Shown: positions 7,911-17,044 of the stretch, piece after piece
Layout: each line of letters opens with the position of its first letter
How positions within the stretch are numbered: position 1 is the first letter of the stretch
Notes under the pieces: generated by a model
What the model saw: only the letters and a program-made list of their open reading frames with translations
Told to the model about the DNA's origin: nothing
The model's database searches: none
Assembly (NCBI GenBank): GCA_022791635.1
Contig: JAAVZL010000002.1
Location: 1-47,961, forward strand
DNA: 47,961 nucleotides
Direction of reading: 5' to 3'
Origin: Lachnospiraceae bacterium
Lineage (GTDB): Bacteria; Bacillota; Clostridia; Lachnospirales; Lachnospiraceae
Position numbers and translations under genes: made by a program

Positions 7911-8627
7911 ATGAGAAACGAAAACAGGAATTGGTTTCTTAAAGGGCTACGGGACGGCATCCCCATTTCCCTGGGATATCTGGCCGTGTCCTTTACTTTG
8001 GGAATTGCCGCCAAAAACGCCGGCTTTACCCCCTTTCAGGCCATGCTCACCAGTCTCACCAACAACGCCTCTGCCGGACAGTTTGCCGGCTTTACGCTGG
8101 TGGCCGCCGGGGCCGGATACCTGGAGCTTGCCGTAATGGAGCTGGTGGCCAATGCCAGGTATCTATTGATGTCCTGCGCTCTGAGCCAGAAGCTATCCCC
8201 CAATATCTCCCTCCTTCACCGGCTTCTTATCAGCTTTGACGTGACGGACGAGATCTTCGGCGTCTCCATGAGCGTTCCCGGAAAGCTGAATCCCTTCTAT
8301 ACTTATGGACTCATCGCCATTGCAGCCCCTGGCTGGGCCTCGGGTACCTACCTGGGAGTGCTCATGGGGAATCTTTTGCCGGTCAATGTGGTGCGGGCCT
8401 TAAGCGTGGGACTCTATGGCATGTTTTTGGCCGTCATTATTCCTCCGGCCAGAAAAAGCAGGGTTCTGGCAATTGTAATCCTGGTTTCCATGACAGCCAG
8501 CTTTGCCTTTACGAAGCTGCCCCTGGTTTCGGACCTGTCCACCGGTACCCGGACTATTCTGCTGACGGTTTTGCTGGCCGGAGGCGCCGCCCTTTTATTT
8601 CCGGTAAAGGAGGAAGAGGCATCATGA
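7911..8627 (+). CDS. azlC: Branched-chain amino acid exporter, large subunit (AzlC)
   Basis: Membrane protein of the AzlC family that, with AzlD, exports branched-chain amino acids or analogues. The N-terminal motif GIPISLGYLAVSFTLGIAAKNAGF and the following NNASAGQFAG stretch are diagnostic. Several further hydrophobic segments continue to the C-terminus. The start at 7911 is preceded by GAGGAG with an 8-base gap; a TTG two codons upstream is less suitable. It overlaps azlD by ATGA. No Lrp-like regulator gene lies beside it. Confidence 0.92.
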   Translation: MRNENRNWFLKGLRDGIPISLGYLAVSFTLGIAAKNAGFTPFQAMLTSLTNNASAGQFAGFTLVAAGAGYLELAVMELVANARYLLMSCALSQKLSPNISLLHRLLISFDVTDEIFGVSMSVPGKLNPFYTYGLIAIAAPGWASGTYLGVLMGNLLPVNVVRALSVGLYGMFLAVIIPPARKSRVLAIVILVSMTASFAFTKLPLVSDLSTGTRTILLTVLLAGGAALLFPVKEEEAS

Positions 8628-8932
8628 CCCACAATATTTATCTCTATATTCTGGTGATGGCAGCCGTTACCTACACCATCCGAATGCTGCCCCTGGTACT
8701 GATACGCAAAGAGATTACCAACCGCTTTCTCCGCTCCTTTCTCTTTTACGTGCCTTATGTAACCCTGGCCGTGATGACCTTCCCGGCCATTCTCTCCGAG
8801 ACCGGAAGCCTCTGGTCCGCCTGGGCGGCGCTGATTACCGGCATTGTGCTGGCCTTTCGGGGGAAGAGCCTTCTGCAGGTGTCGGTCTGCGCCTGTCTGA
8901 TGGTGTTTGTGCTGGAGCTGTTCTTGGTATAA
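8624..8932 (+). CDS. azlD: Branched-chain amino acid exporter, small subunit (AzlD)
   Basis: A 102-residue membrane protein with four predicted hydrophobic segments and the family motif TYTIRMLPLVLIRKEI near the N-terminus. FVPYVTLAVMT-type residues are also present in the second segment (FYVPYVTLAVMTFPAIL). It is the partner of AzlC, and the 4-base overlap ensures coupled translation. It is followed by a convergent transaldolase-like gene with only 22 bases between the stop codons. Confidence 0.92.
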   Translation: MTHNIYLYILVMAAVTYTIRMLPLVLIRKEITNRFLRSFLFYVPYVTLAVMTFPAILSETGSLWSAWAALITGIVLAFRGKSLLQVSVCACLMVFVLELFLV

Positions 8933-8954
8933 ACAGCCCCCTTGAACAGATGAT

Positions 8955-9650
8955 TTACATATTCGCTACACGCACTCCTTCGCCGAAAAGTCCCTCCCAG
9001 TCATCCTTGAACTTTTTAAGCGTGCCCTCTGTCATAGGATGAACTGCCATCTGCTCCAGCATGGGAAGGTCCACCGTCACATTGTCTGCCCCGGCCAGAA
9101 CCGCTTTTTCTATGTAAATGGGACTCTTTAAGGATGCAGCGCTCACCATGCATCCGGTGATGCCATGGATCTGAAACGCCCTTTTAATCTTCGCTACCGT
9201 CTCAATGCCATCCGCGCCGCTGTTATCCAGACGACTCACATAGACGGCCACACAGTCGGCCCCGGAAAGCGCTGCCAGCATTGCCTGATTAAAGTCATAG
9301 ATTGCCGTACAGGAGCAGCCGATTCCTTCTTTTTTTAACAGCCTGATCGCTTTATAGCCCTCCGGACAGGCCGGAATTTTCACCAAAGTATTCCCCGGAA
9401 TCTCTGCCTTGATTGCTCTGGCATCCTCAAGCATCTCTTCTGCCGTATCGCCCATGGCTTCCAGATAAAAAGGCGTATCCGAACCAATCACCTTCCGAAT
9501 CTCTCTGGCATTTTCCAGGAAGCTTCTTCCCGTACCCTTCAGACAGTTCACTGCAATAGAAGGATTCATGCTAAAGCAGCTGACCGGGTAGAGCCCTACG
9601 GTCTTTTTCACCATTTCCAAATCGCCGGTATCCAAACAAAACTCTATCAT
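8955..9650 (-). CDS. Transaldolase / fructose-6-phosphate aldolase-like protein
   Basis: A 231-residue (beta/alpha)8 aldolase of the TalC/FSA/MipB group. The Schiff-base lysine lies in TLVKIPACPEG, and the downstream CTAIYDFNQAMLAALSGADCVAVYVSRLDNSGADG block is the family core with its phosphate-binding region. The start at 9650 is supported by AAGGAGG and by the family N-terminus MIEFCLDTGD; the upstream in-frame residues overlap the previous gene. Being last in the mannose-type PTS operon suggests it acts on the phosphorylated sugar imported by that PTS. Whether it is a true transaldolase or an aldol-forming FSA cannot be read from sequence. Confidence 0.88.
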   Translation of the reverse strand: MIEFCLDTGDLEMVKKTVGLYPVSCFSMNPSIAVNCLKGTGRSFLENAREIRKVIGSDTPFYLEAMGDTAEEMLEDARAIKAEIPGNTLVKIPACPEGYKAIRLLKKEGIGCSCTAIYDFNQAMLAALSGADCVAVYVSRLDNSGADGIETVAKIKRAFQIHGITGCMVSAASLKSPIYIEKAVLAGADNVTVDLPMLEQMAVHPMTEGTLKKFKDDWEGLFGEGVRVANM

Positions 9651-9663
9651 ACTTCTTTCCTCC

Positions 9664-10491
9664 TTATCCGAGAATTCCCAGTATTCCAAATACAATACCT
9701 GCCGCCATAATAATTACAATCTGCAGCAGCACATTTACATGCTTACGGTTCATCCAATATAAAAGTCCTACGGTTCCCAAGGGCAGAAGCTTCGGAAAGA
9801 TAGAATCCAGAGTTTCCTGCAGGGAAAAGGCTGTGCCGCTGATATCAAAGGCAATGGGCGTGGCCACCGATACGGTAGATGCCACCATTCCTCCAATCAC
9901 CATCAGCCCCACAATGCCTAAGGCCATCGTTAATTTGTGCATAACGTCCGTATCCGCAATCTTGGTAATCAGGCTGTTTCCGAACTGATACCCATATTTC
10001 ACGCCAAAATAGCGAAACGCAATGTTGGGAACATTAAAGATCAGCAGGAACAAAAGAGGCCCCAGCAGACTGCCGTTCATACATAATCCCGCAACAATGC
10101 CTGTTGCAATAATACGAAGCGTTCCTCCAATCAGGGAATCTCCGATGCCGGCCAATGGCCCCATGAGCGCAACCTTCATGGCGCTGATAGAAGAGGTATC
10201 AAATTCCGGGTTATTGGCATTTTCCTCCTCCATGGCGGCTGTAATGCCAAAAATCAATGGCTGCATGGTGGTATGCGTGTTGTAGAATTCCAGATGGCGC
10301 TTATAGGCGGCTATCCGATCTTCTTTTTTATCGTAGAGCTTTTTAATCACCGGGATCATGGACCAGGCAAAGGCCATATGCTGCTGCCGCTCAAAATGCC
10401 AGGCATGAGAGGTGGTAAATGTCCTAAAGAAGCCGCTCTTTAATTCCTTTTTGGTCAGTTTTACAGAATCAGAATTCATTGTCATCGTCAT
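9664..10491 (-). CDS. PTS mannose-family EIID component
   Basis: Membrane subunit of a mannose-type PTS permease. It shows the EIID N-terminal signature FRTFTTSHAWHFERQQHMAFAWSM, the YKRHLEFYNTHTTMQP motif and the MGPLAGIGDSLIGGTLR loop that are specific to this family. One to three hydrophobic segments lie in the C-terminal half, ending VFGILGILG. A doubled GGAGG precedes three in-frame ATG codons at 10491, 10485 and 10479; I give the first, but the second has the best 8-base spacing. The gene overlaps the EIIC end by about 20 bases. Confidence 0.95.
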   Translation of the reverse strand: MTMTMNSDSVKLTKKELKSGFFRTFTTSHAWHFERQQHMAFAWSMIPVIKKLYDKKEDRIAAYKRHLEFYNTHTTMQPLIFGITAAMEEENANNPEFDTSSISAMKVALMGPLAGIGDSLIGGTLRIIATGIVAGLCMNGSLLGPLLFLLIFNVPNIAFRYFGVKYGYQFGNSLITKIADTDVMHKLTMALGIVGLMVIGGMVASTVSVATPIAFDISGTAFSLQETLDSIFPKLLPLGTVGLLYWMNRKHVNVLLQIVIIMAAGIVFGILGILG

Positions 10492-11245
10492 TTCCTCCCT
10501 CCGGACAAACCTTTTTATTGGGTATAAATTCATGAACCATCATCAAGATCCCTACCAGCACTGCGGAAAAGCATACAATTCCTACAATGGAAATTCCCAG
10601 GTATGCGCTCAGCAAAAAGCCAAAGAAGAAAAATACCGCTATATTCTTCGAAATAATCATGCTGATCAGCTGTGCAAAGCCCAGCGCCGGCAGAATTCCG
10701 GCGGCAATGGTAATGCCGGTGGTCAGCCATGTAGGAATTGCCGCCACCAATGCGGAAACGGCGTCTCCGCCAAACAGAAAAGCCACAAAGGCAATTACCC
10801 CAAAGGTTGCGTCAAACAAAAAGCCGTTTGACAGAAAAATAACCGAGATTCCCTTGTCATTATCCGCAGCCGCATATTTATCCGCAGAGCGGGCCATCAG
10901 AGGCGTAATCACACCGTAAAACAGGTTTACCACAAAAGCAGAGAGAATTGCCGCCGGCATGGCGATGGTAATGGCTGTCTCCACACCGTTGCCTGTAGTA
11001 ATCGCAAAGGCCGTACCCAGTACGGATCCCATAATCATATCCGGCGGAATGGAAGCGCCTATGGCCTGCATTCCCATAAAAATCAGCTCCAGTTCGAACC
11101 CAATGGTTACGCCTGCCGGAATATCTCCCAATACAATCCCTGTGAGAGCTCCTAATACTAGGGGTCTTCCCAGCATGGCAGTGCCAACAAAGTAGTCGGC
11201 CTTGCCCAGAAATACAATAAGTCCAATCCATATTGCCTGTAACAT
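10469..11245 (-). CDS. PTS mannose-family EIIC component
   Basis: Polytopic membrane channel subunit (258 residues). The N-terminus MLQAIWIGLIVFLGKADYFVG and the GRPLVLGALTGIVLGDIPAGVTIGFELELIFMG region match the EIIC conserved block that lines the sugar path. Many hydrophobic segments follow, and it ends in an acidic tail (PEGGNDDDNEF). It works with the EIIA, EIIB and EIID subunits encoded next to it. A GGAGGG site precedes the ATG, and EIIB lies 12 bases upstream. The sugar specificity (mannose, fructose, sorbose, amino sugar and others) cannot be resolved. Confidence 0.95.
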   Translation of the reverse strand: MLQAIWIGLIVFLGKADYFVGTAMLGRPLVLGALTGIVLGDIPAGVTIGFELELIFMGMQAIGASIPPDMIMGSVLGTAFAITTGNGVETAITIAMPAAILSAFVVNLFYGVITPLMARSADKYAAADNDKGISVIFLSNGFLFDATFGVIAFVAFLFGGDAVSALVAAIPTWLTTGITIAAGILPALGFAQLISMIISKNIAVFFFFGFLLSAYLGISIVGIVCFSAVLVGILMMVHEFIPNKKVCPEGGNDDDNEF

Positions 11246-11257
11246 CTCTTACCCTCC

Positions 11258-11734
11258 TTAAAAACTTTTCTCTGTCAACAACTGCTTTTTGTCGCTGGGC
11301 ACCTGTCTGACCTCCAGATCCATGCCCTCTGCCGCCAGTGCCTGCAGGCTCTGACAATCTTCCTTAGTCAGATGAACGGCCGGCTCAAAGGATTTGATCG
11401 TGTGATCACTCTTTTTCGTCCCGCCCAGATTCAACGATGTAATAGCCTGGCATTCTCTTGCCAGTTTGACGGCGTCCGCTACGGTTCCCACTACAATCAG
11501 CAGCTGATATCGATCCGTAACGCCGGAGTTAATCGCTGCAATGGAGTCTGCAACACTTTTGATTACCAGCTTGGTCCCCGCCGGCTTTGCCAGCCGCATA
11601 GTTGCCATTCGAATCTCATCTGCCGCCGCCTCGTCGGAAGCCACCAGAATACAGTCTGCTCCCACTGCATGACACCAGGAAAACGCCACCTGACCGTGCA
11701 GCAAACGATGATCCACTCTGCAAAGCTTAATCAT
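11258..11734 (-). CDS. PTS mannose-family EIIB component
   Basis: Cytoplasmic phosphocarrier (158 residues). The phosphorylated His13 sits in CRVDHRLLHGQVAFSW, the family signature, followed by the nucleotide-like fold strands ILVASDEAAAD and TKLVIKSV. It receives phosphate from EIIA His9 and passes it to the sugar during transport through EIIC/EIID. AAAGGAGGAA precedes the ATG. It lies 60 bases after EIIA and 12 before EIIC in the same operon. Confidence 0.96.
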   Translation of the reverse strand: MIKLCRVDHRLLHGQVAFSWCHAVGADCILVASDEAAADEIRMATMRLAKPAGTKLVIKSVADSIAAINSGVTDRYQLLIVVGTVADAVKLARECQAITSLNLGGTKKSDHTIKSFEPAVHLTKEDCQSLQALAAEGMDLEVRQVPSDKKQLLTEKSF

Positions 11735-11794
11735 AAAAGTTCCTCCTTTCTTTGTACTTTATGTTAGTTTAGAAATAAGGAAGCTGTATCTCCA

Positions 11795-12214
11795 TCAGAA
11801 GTCCTCCTCCACAGCTTCACACTCTTTTAACAGGGTATTACAGTTTACAATCCCCTTTCTTGCTTCTAAGAGATACGTATCCAGCGCCTCTTCCACATGC
11901 TCTGTATCATCCATGGTCAAGAGCTGAATCACCAGGGGCATATTCATTCCGGCTATCAGATAGAAGCAATCCTTTTTGATATATTTCATAAATTCATTGT
12001 TGACGCTGCCTCCAAAAACATCTGTTACCACAATTACCTTGTCCTCCGGCGCAAATAGCGACAGGGTCCTCTCAATCTGTTCTCCAAGCGAAATTCCCGG
12101 CTCACAGTAAGCGCAGATGGTTGTAACGGCATCCGTATTCCCCATAATCAGACGGACGCTCTCTCTCATGCCCTCCGCCAGCCTTCCATGGGAAGCTAAC
12201 ACTATGCGAATCAT
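11795..12214 (-). CDS. PTS mannose-family EIIA component
   Basis: A 139-residue cytoplasmic EIIA of the mannose fold. The active His9 is in LASHGRLAEGM, and VTDVFGGSVNNEF is the conserved second block at the active site. It accepts phosphate from HPr and donates it to EIIB; it may also phosphorylate the PRD domains of the adjacent regulator. The ATG overlaps the regulator stop by 4 bases, so the permease is translationally coupled to its regulator, an arrangement less usual than a separately transcribed levR. Confidence 0.95.
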   Translation of the reverse strand: MIRIVLASHGRLAEGMRESVRLIMGNTDAVTTICAYCEPGISLGEQIERTLSLFAPEDKVIVVTDVFGGSVNNEFMKYIKKDCFYLIAGMNMPLVIQLLTMDDTEHVEEALDTYLLEARKGIVNCNTLLKECEAVEEDF

Positions 12215-14949
12215 ATTTCCTCCTCCTTGGTATCATTTGCAATATATTGGTATAAATAGGCGATTTCCACCAGCGGAAGCTCTACGTTGTATTCCCTGGT
12301 CAGGCGGTAAAAGGCTTCCTGAATCATGGAAATAAACCTTCCGTGCTCTTTTTCAAAGGCTTCTAAGTCCGAGTAGCTTTCAATGGCTTCCTTCATCACC
12401 AGCCGTTCCACCAGAAAACACACATGGATGTTGATGCCAATGATGGTCTTGCTCCGAAAGCGGACTCCCATCAGACTCTGCAGCTTGTCTACCGCCTCGC
12501 TGACGCCAGAGAGAAGCCTCTGGGCGTTCAGAATGGTCAGATGCTCTACCACTGACTGTAAAGAAAAATTGTTGAGCAGCGCTCTTTGAAAGGCTTCAAT
12601 CTCTGTCTCATCCAAATATTCTGCCAGCGCCTCGCTGAGAACGCCAATATTCTCAAAGCTTACGATCTCCTCCAGGGAAACCGTTTTAATTCCCGGGATT
12701 TTAAGCCCTACCGAAGTAATCAAAAGGACTACTTCAAAACGCTCAAATACGGAATCCTGTTCCCGGTTCTGCTCAAGCTTCCGATAGTCGTATTCCATCA
12801 TACGCAGGCGGATCTTCCGGGGAAGACTGGAGCCAAAGAGCTGTGCCATGCGCCCCGACACCCCAAGCCCCGTATCACTGGCAAATAAAATAGCTCTCTC
12901 TTTATTCGCCGCCCGAATCAGACGGTGATGACACACCGATTCCCTGGATGCTGTCTCAAGCAGCTCCTCAAGAGCCGTATGCCGGCAAATCAGCTCGCCT
13001 ACATGGATTGCAAGGGAGGTAGTAACATTATTCAGCATCCCAATATCCATGCGATTATCCAGAAGCTCATAGAGCTGCTCCAACGAGCCCATATCCACAA
13101 GCAGAATCAGGCTGTTGAGATAACTGTTATCACGAATAAAGGTATTCAGCCTTGCGGCAATTTCCTCTGTCTGTATGTCAAGAGGCATATCAATGGCTTC
13201 AAAAATATGCGCCTCCAACAGTGTATTCGCCGCATCGGCAATGGAAGAAGCTGTGGAATACCCGTGGCAGAGAATTACGCCGGCCGCATCGGCAGGCACG
13301 CTGCTCTGATTAAAAAATCCGATGTTCAGAATCAGAAACAACCGGTTTATCACAGACAGCTCCCGATTTAAGGTGGCGGAAATTTTACGACAAATCGCAT
13401 CCGTAAGAATGCTTTCGCTGATCATCGCCTCTCTGATCTGCTGTTCCATGTTCCGAACCGCCCTGCTGTTCTCCCGCTCCCAGATGCGGATAGCATAATT
13501 GCTTCCCTGCTCCAGCAAAAGAACCCTTGATATGGTGCGCACACAATTTAAAGGAATGTGGAGCTTTTTATCCCGTCTTGTCTGTTCAAACAGCTGCCCT
13601 ATGATTCGCTCATAAGCCAGTACCCGGCTGTCCCAGGCCTCGTCGCCAAAATCCATGATGTCATAATAGCTGCGGATGATTTTCCGGGACTCTTTTAAGA
13701 ACGTCTCTTCCGACAGACTCTTCTCATAGACCCGTACAAGCTCCTGATATACCTCCAGAATCCTGCCCGCAACCGAGGCCGAGCGAATCTCCTCTGTGGG
13801 AATATAGCTGTCGCTTTGATTTCCCACGGTAATTCCCTGGAGGTAGGGAATCGGCAAATGGCTGGCGCAAATGCGAAGCTCACCGCCGGTCTGCTCTGCA
13901 TAAGCATTGGCGCACAGAGACACGATTACATTCTGCAAATCATCCAAATTTTGCGGAAAATCGTATTTTACAAGATCATGGAGAAGATTACAGGAAATGA
14001 ATAAACGTTTTGCCAATTGCTTCTCCTGCTCCTCAAAAAATGCTGCGGCAAATTCCCGGCGCTCATCCTCACTGCGCTCTGCCCAGGAAGGCATTCTGCA
14101 AATCACCGGAAGAGCGGCCAGCATCCCGCTGGATAGATTGGTTTCCGGATTATCCCCATCCGAGAGAACCAGCTTCACATGAAGCTTCAGGACTTCACGA
14201 CCGCGGCTTAGCTGCCCGGAGGTGATAAAGTCGGCCAGCTTCTCCTGTACGCTGTAATCCAGATATTCCACATGCCGGATATAGAGAATCCCTCCGTCGC
14301 TTTCCTCCAGCATTCCCTTTATTTTCTGTCTGCTTGCGCTGTCGTAATATCCGAACAGCTCTCTTTCATGCTGCAGGGATTTCCCATAGCGGGGAACCTT
14401 ATAAATCGTAATTCCCGTATTCTTCTTCAAAAGCTTCCGGTTCACGCAGAATTCGTACATCAGCCGGACCAGATAATTTTTGCCTGAACCTCTGCCTCCG
14501 TACAGAAGCACCGGAAGGGAATCGGGATACAATAGCGCCGACTGAATCCGTGAAACCACATCGTTTAGACTTCCCTCGCAGCCTATCAGCTTCTGAAAGT
14601 CCCGAAGCCCGTCTCTGTGACTGCTGATATAGGCCACAAATTCATGGACACTTAAATATTCCAGCTCTGTAAGCCGCAGACCATACCTCTTTTCCAGAGC
14701 CTCTCTTGCGAAAAAATAAACCGGTCTGGATTTGATCTTTACCAGCAGCCGTTCTCCATTCAGCTCATTTAAGGTCTGGGACACCAGCGTCCGGGACATA
14801 TTCAGATTGTCCGCAATGCTCATGGTGGTAAACAAAGACAGTCCGTCAAAGTCCATTTGCTTTGTGATATCCTTCAGATAACGATACACCATATCTCTGG
14901 TGTTGTTTTCTCTCATAAGCTCCAAGTCCTCCCTGCTTCTTAATTTCAT
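12211..14949 (-). CDS. LevR-like PRD regulator with degenerate AAA+ domain
   Basis: A 912-residue multidomain PTS regulator. Residues 20-75 form a winged-helix with DNA-recognition helix MSIADNLNMSRTLVSQTL. Residues 140-370 follow the sigma-54-activator AAA+ fold. Walker A is GGRGSGKN at 151-158, but the GAFTGA loop is replaced by YYDSASRQ (201-208) and the Walker B DE by RH (ILYIRHVEYL). Domains with PTS character follow: a PRD-type region (about 395-500), an EIIA-Man-like domain with His562 (CHGYSTASS), an EIIB-Gat-like segment (about 685-780) in which the usual Cys seems missing, and a second PRD (about 800-905, His842). The start at 14949 has AAAGGAG. It overlaps EIIA by ATGA. It probably controls its own operon according to PTS phosphorylation. 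Confidence 0.85.
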   Translation of the reverse strand: MKLRSREDLELMRENNTRDMVYRYLKDITKQMDFDGLSLFTTMSIADNLNMSRTLVSQTLNELNGERLLVKIKSRPVYFFAREALEKRYGLRLTELEYLSVHEFVAYISSHRDGLRDFQKLIGCEGSLNDVVSRIQSALLYPDSLPVLLYGGRGSGKNYLVRLMYEFCVNRKLLKKNTGITIYKVPRYGKSLQHERELFGYYDSASRQKIKGMLEESDGGILYIRHVEYLDYSVQEKLADFITSGQLSRGREVLKLHVKLVLSDGDNPETNLSSGMLAALPVICRMPSWAERSEDERREFAAAFFEEQEKQLAKRLFISCNLLHDLVKYDFPQNLDDLQNVIVSLCANAYAEQTGGELRICASHLPIPYLQGITVGNQSDSYIPTEEIRSASVAGRILEVYQELVRVYEKSLSEETFLKESRKIIRSYYDIMDFGDEAWDSRVLAYERIIGQLFEQTRRDKKLHIPLNCVRTISRVLLLEQGSNYAIRIWERENSRAVRNMEQQIREAMISESILTDAICRKISATLNRELSVINRLFLILNIGFFNQSSVPADAAGVILCHGYSTASSIADAANTLLEAHIFEAIDMPLDIQTEEIAARLNTFIRDNSYLNSLILLVDMGSLEQLYELLDNRMDIGMLNNVTTSLAIHVGELICRHTALEELLETASRESVCHHRLIRAANKERAILFASDTGLGVSGRMAQLFGSSLPRKIRLRMMEYDYRKLEQNREQDSVFERFEVVLLITSVGLKIPGIKTVSLEEIVSFENIGVLSEALAEYLDETEIEAFQRALLNNFSLQSVVEHLTILNAQRLLSGVSEAVDKLQSLMGVRFRSKTIIGINIHVCFLVERLVMKEAIESYSDLEAFEKEHGRFISMIQEAFYRLTREYNVELPLVEIAYLYQYIANDTKEEEI

Positions 14950-15022
14950 TATAGGAATCTCCTTTTTAAATACATTTCTTACGACTTTTTTTGACACTTC
15001 CCCTTGCATTTGGAATGGATTC

Positions 15023-15045
15023 GTCACAAAAATCGGATTTGTGAC
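15023..15045. promoter_or_regulatory. Inverted repeat upstream of PTS operon
   Basis: GTCACAAA and TTTGTGAC form a perfect 8-bp inverted repeat with a 7-base spacer. It lies 74 bp before the regulator ATG and next to a TATAGT (15051-15046) that has no good -35. It is a likely binding site for the LevR-like protein or another dimeric regulator. No sigma-54 promoter (GG-N10-GC) is visible, which matches the loss of GAFTGA. Confidence 0.45.
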
Positions 15046-15053
15046 ACTATAAA

Positions 15054-15086
15054 AGGACCTTGAAGAATCTGTTTCCTCAAGGTCCT
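15054..15086 (-). terminator. Terminator of chemoreceptor gene
   Basis: AGGACCTTGA pairs with TCAAGGTCCT across a 13-base loop. On the minus strand TTTTAT follows. It lies 29 bases after the chemoreceptor stop codon. Confidence 0.75.
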
Positions 15087-15114
15087 GGTTCGGTTTTTAT
15101 TCTTTTGCTCTTCC

Positions 15115-16821
15115 TCAGAGCATCCTAGAGCTGCCTTTTAGCTTAAACCTTGCCACAAGGCTCTTCATAAGCTGTGACTGGCTGGACAGTTCTTCGCTTG
15201 CAGCCGCGCTTTCCTCTGCGGTTGCCGAGTTTGTCTGCACAACACTGGAGATCTGATCCACGCCCATGGTTATCTGAGAGATAGCATCCGCCTGCCCACT
15301 GCTGGCCTCTGAAATCTGTCCGATAATATCCGTCATCTTGTTTACGGCATTTACTGCCTGAAGCAGAGACTGTGCCGTCTCCCCGGCAATCTGGGTCCCG
15401 TTTTCCACTGCTTTTAATGAATTTTCAATCAAAGCGGAGGTATTATTTGAGGCCTCTGCACTTTTACTTGCCAGATTGCGGACTTCGTCGGCTACCACGG
15501 CAAACCCTTTTCCGGCGGTGCCTGCCCGGGCAGCTTCCACAGCGGCGTTCAGGGCCAGAATGTTGGTCTGGAACGCAATATCCTCAATGGTCTTAATAAT
15601 TTTGCCGATTTCGCTGGAGCAATTACTGATTTCTCCCATTGCCTGTATCATCTGCTGCATCTTTTCATTGCTCACATTCATTTCTGCACTGACACTGCCT
15701 GCCATTTCATTGGCCTGCCGTGCATTGCCTGCATTTTCATTCACCTTGTCGGAGATCTCGTTAATGGAAGCAGCCAGTTCCTGCACGGAGCTTGCCTGCT
15801 CGGTTGCTCCCTGGGAAAGAGCCTGGGCGCCATTGGCTACCTGGTCGGATCCGCTTGCAACCTGAGAGGAGCTCTGGCTGATCTGCAGCATCGTGTCATT
15901 GAGCTTTTCTGCAATCCCCCGGAAGGAAACCAGCAGGGGATGGAAGCCTCCTGTGTACTCTTCTTCACAGACAGAATCCACGGTAAAATCCCCGGCAGCC
16001 ATCTTCGCAAGGAATTTATTTTCGTCGTCAATAATCACCTGAAGCTTATGAATCAGTCTGCGTACCTGGTCGGCAAGAACTCCCAGCTCATCCTTGGAGG
16101 TATAGGAAATCTCTACATCCAAATCACCCTCCGCCATCTTGATAGCGGCATTTTCGATTTCGGAAATAGGGGTCTTAATCAGGCGTATGATCACAAATGA
16201 GAAGAAAACTCCCACAAGGATGATAGCAATGATAATTGCCGTCATAAGAAAGGTAGCCATTCTGTAAAGGGAAAAACTTTCCTCTGTTGCTGCGTCGCCG
16301 CCATCTGTGTTGTAGGTGATGATATCCTGAAACGCACTGTTGAGTGCATTGTAAAGCTCTACACATTCACCTTCCAGGATGGCACGGGCATCCTCCACGC
16401 GGCCCTGTCCCGCCAGCGCCAGAATTTCTTCATCCGCCTCCCTGTACTGGGTCCAGAGATTCTCTGCATTTTCGTAGAAGCCTCTCTCTTCTTCGTCAAT
16501 TAACTCCTTATAAGTGGCTAAGAGGGTATCCATACTTTCTTTTTCGTTTTGCAGGTATTGAAGGCTGGATTCCTCTACGTCATCAGAAATTGCAGTAAGA
16601 TACCCTAGCTCATTGAGGCGGATATTAGAGAGGGTATTGGCCAAGTCTCTTGCCGTGTCAATACTGGGAAGCCAGCTGGTTGAAATATCGTCTGTCATCT
16701 CGTTCATCCGGCCCATAAGAAAGAATGACATACCTCCTATAATAAGCATACCAATCAGCGCAACTCCGATAAGAATATAAAGCTTTAACCTGATTTTTAA
16801 ATTCCGTATGTAGTGAATCAT
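15115..16821 (-). CDS. Methyl-accepting chemotaxis protein
   Basis: Transmembrane chemoreceptor of 568 residues. A first membrane segment (about 12-35) is followed by an extracytoplasmic four-helix-bundle ligand domain (about 36-188). A second segment (about 190-213), a HAMP linker (about 211-265) and the cytoplasmic signalling domain come next. The hairpin tip shows [20 protein letters not shown] followed by [12 protein letters not shown], almost invariant for CheA/CheW contact. Glu/Gln-rich methylation stretches lie on both sides. The ligand is unknown. AAGGAG precedes the ATG. A SigD promoter about 100 bp upstream places it in the motility regulon together with the flagellin in this window. 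Confidence 0.95.
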   Translation of the reverse strand: MIHYIRNLKIRLKLYILIGVALIGMLIIGGMSFFLMGRMNEMTDDISTSWLPSIDTARDLANTLSNIRLNELGYLTAISDDVEESSLQYLQNEKESMDTLLATYKELIDEEERGFYENAENLWTQYREADEEILALAGQGRVEDARAILEGECVELYNALNSAFQDIITYNTDGGDAATEESFSLYRMATFLMTAIIIAIILVGVFFSFVIIRLIKTPISEIENAAIKMAEGDLDVEISYTSKDELGVLADQVRRLIHKLQVIIDDENKFLAKMAAGDFTVDSVCEEEYTGGFHPLLVSFRGIAEKLNDTMLQISQSSSQVASGSDQVANGAQALSQGATEQASSVQELAASINEISDKVNENAGNARQANEMAGSVSAEMNVSNEKMQQMIQAMGEISNCSSEIGKIIKTIEDIAFQTNILALNAAVEAARAGTAGKGFAVVADEVRNLASKSAEASNNTSALIENSLKAVENGTQIAGETAQSLLQAVNAVNKMTDIIGQISEASSGQADAISQITMGVDQISSVVQTNSATAEESAAASEELSSQSQLMKSLVARFKLKGSSRML

Positions 16822-16919
16822 GTCTCTTCTCCTTTTGCATTCTGATATCTGTAACGGAAGATTGTGAAAAATAATTGTTTCTTCTATGCCGCTTATTTTC
16901 GCACAATATTTCCAAAAGT

Positions 16920-16946
16920 ATATCGGCAGATTTTTCTTGTTTGTTA
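16920..16946 (-). promoter_or_regulatory. SigD (sigma-28) promoter of chemoreceptor
   Basis: On the minus strand: TAAC (16946-16943), 15 bases, GCCGATAT (16927-16920). It differs from the sigma-28 consensus TAAA-N15-GCCGATAT at a single base. Confidence 0.85.
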
Positions 16947-16973
16947 AGCAAAATGGGAAAAATGGAGTAGAAG

Positions 16974-17016
16974 AAAAAAAGGATCCTGAAGGTACACGCC
17001 CTCAGGATCCTTTTTT
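16974..17016 (-). terminator. Terminator of ppdK, probably bidirectional
   Basis: AAGGATCCTGA pairs with TCAGGATCCTT (16979-17012) with A/T runs on both sides. It lies about 30 bases after the ppdK stop codon and just upstream of the chemoreceptor promoter. Confidence 0.9.
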
Positions 17017-17044
17017 GCTTCTTCATTCAGTAAAGTATGGTTCT

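Noticed and set aside
14950..15053. Sigma-54 promoter for the PTS operon
   Set aside because: No TGGCAC-N5-TTGC arrangement exists, and the regulator lacks GAFTGA.
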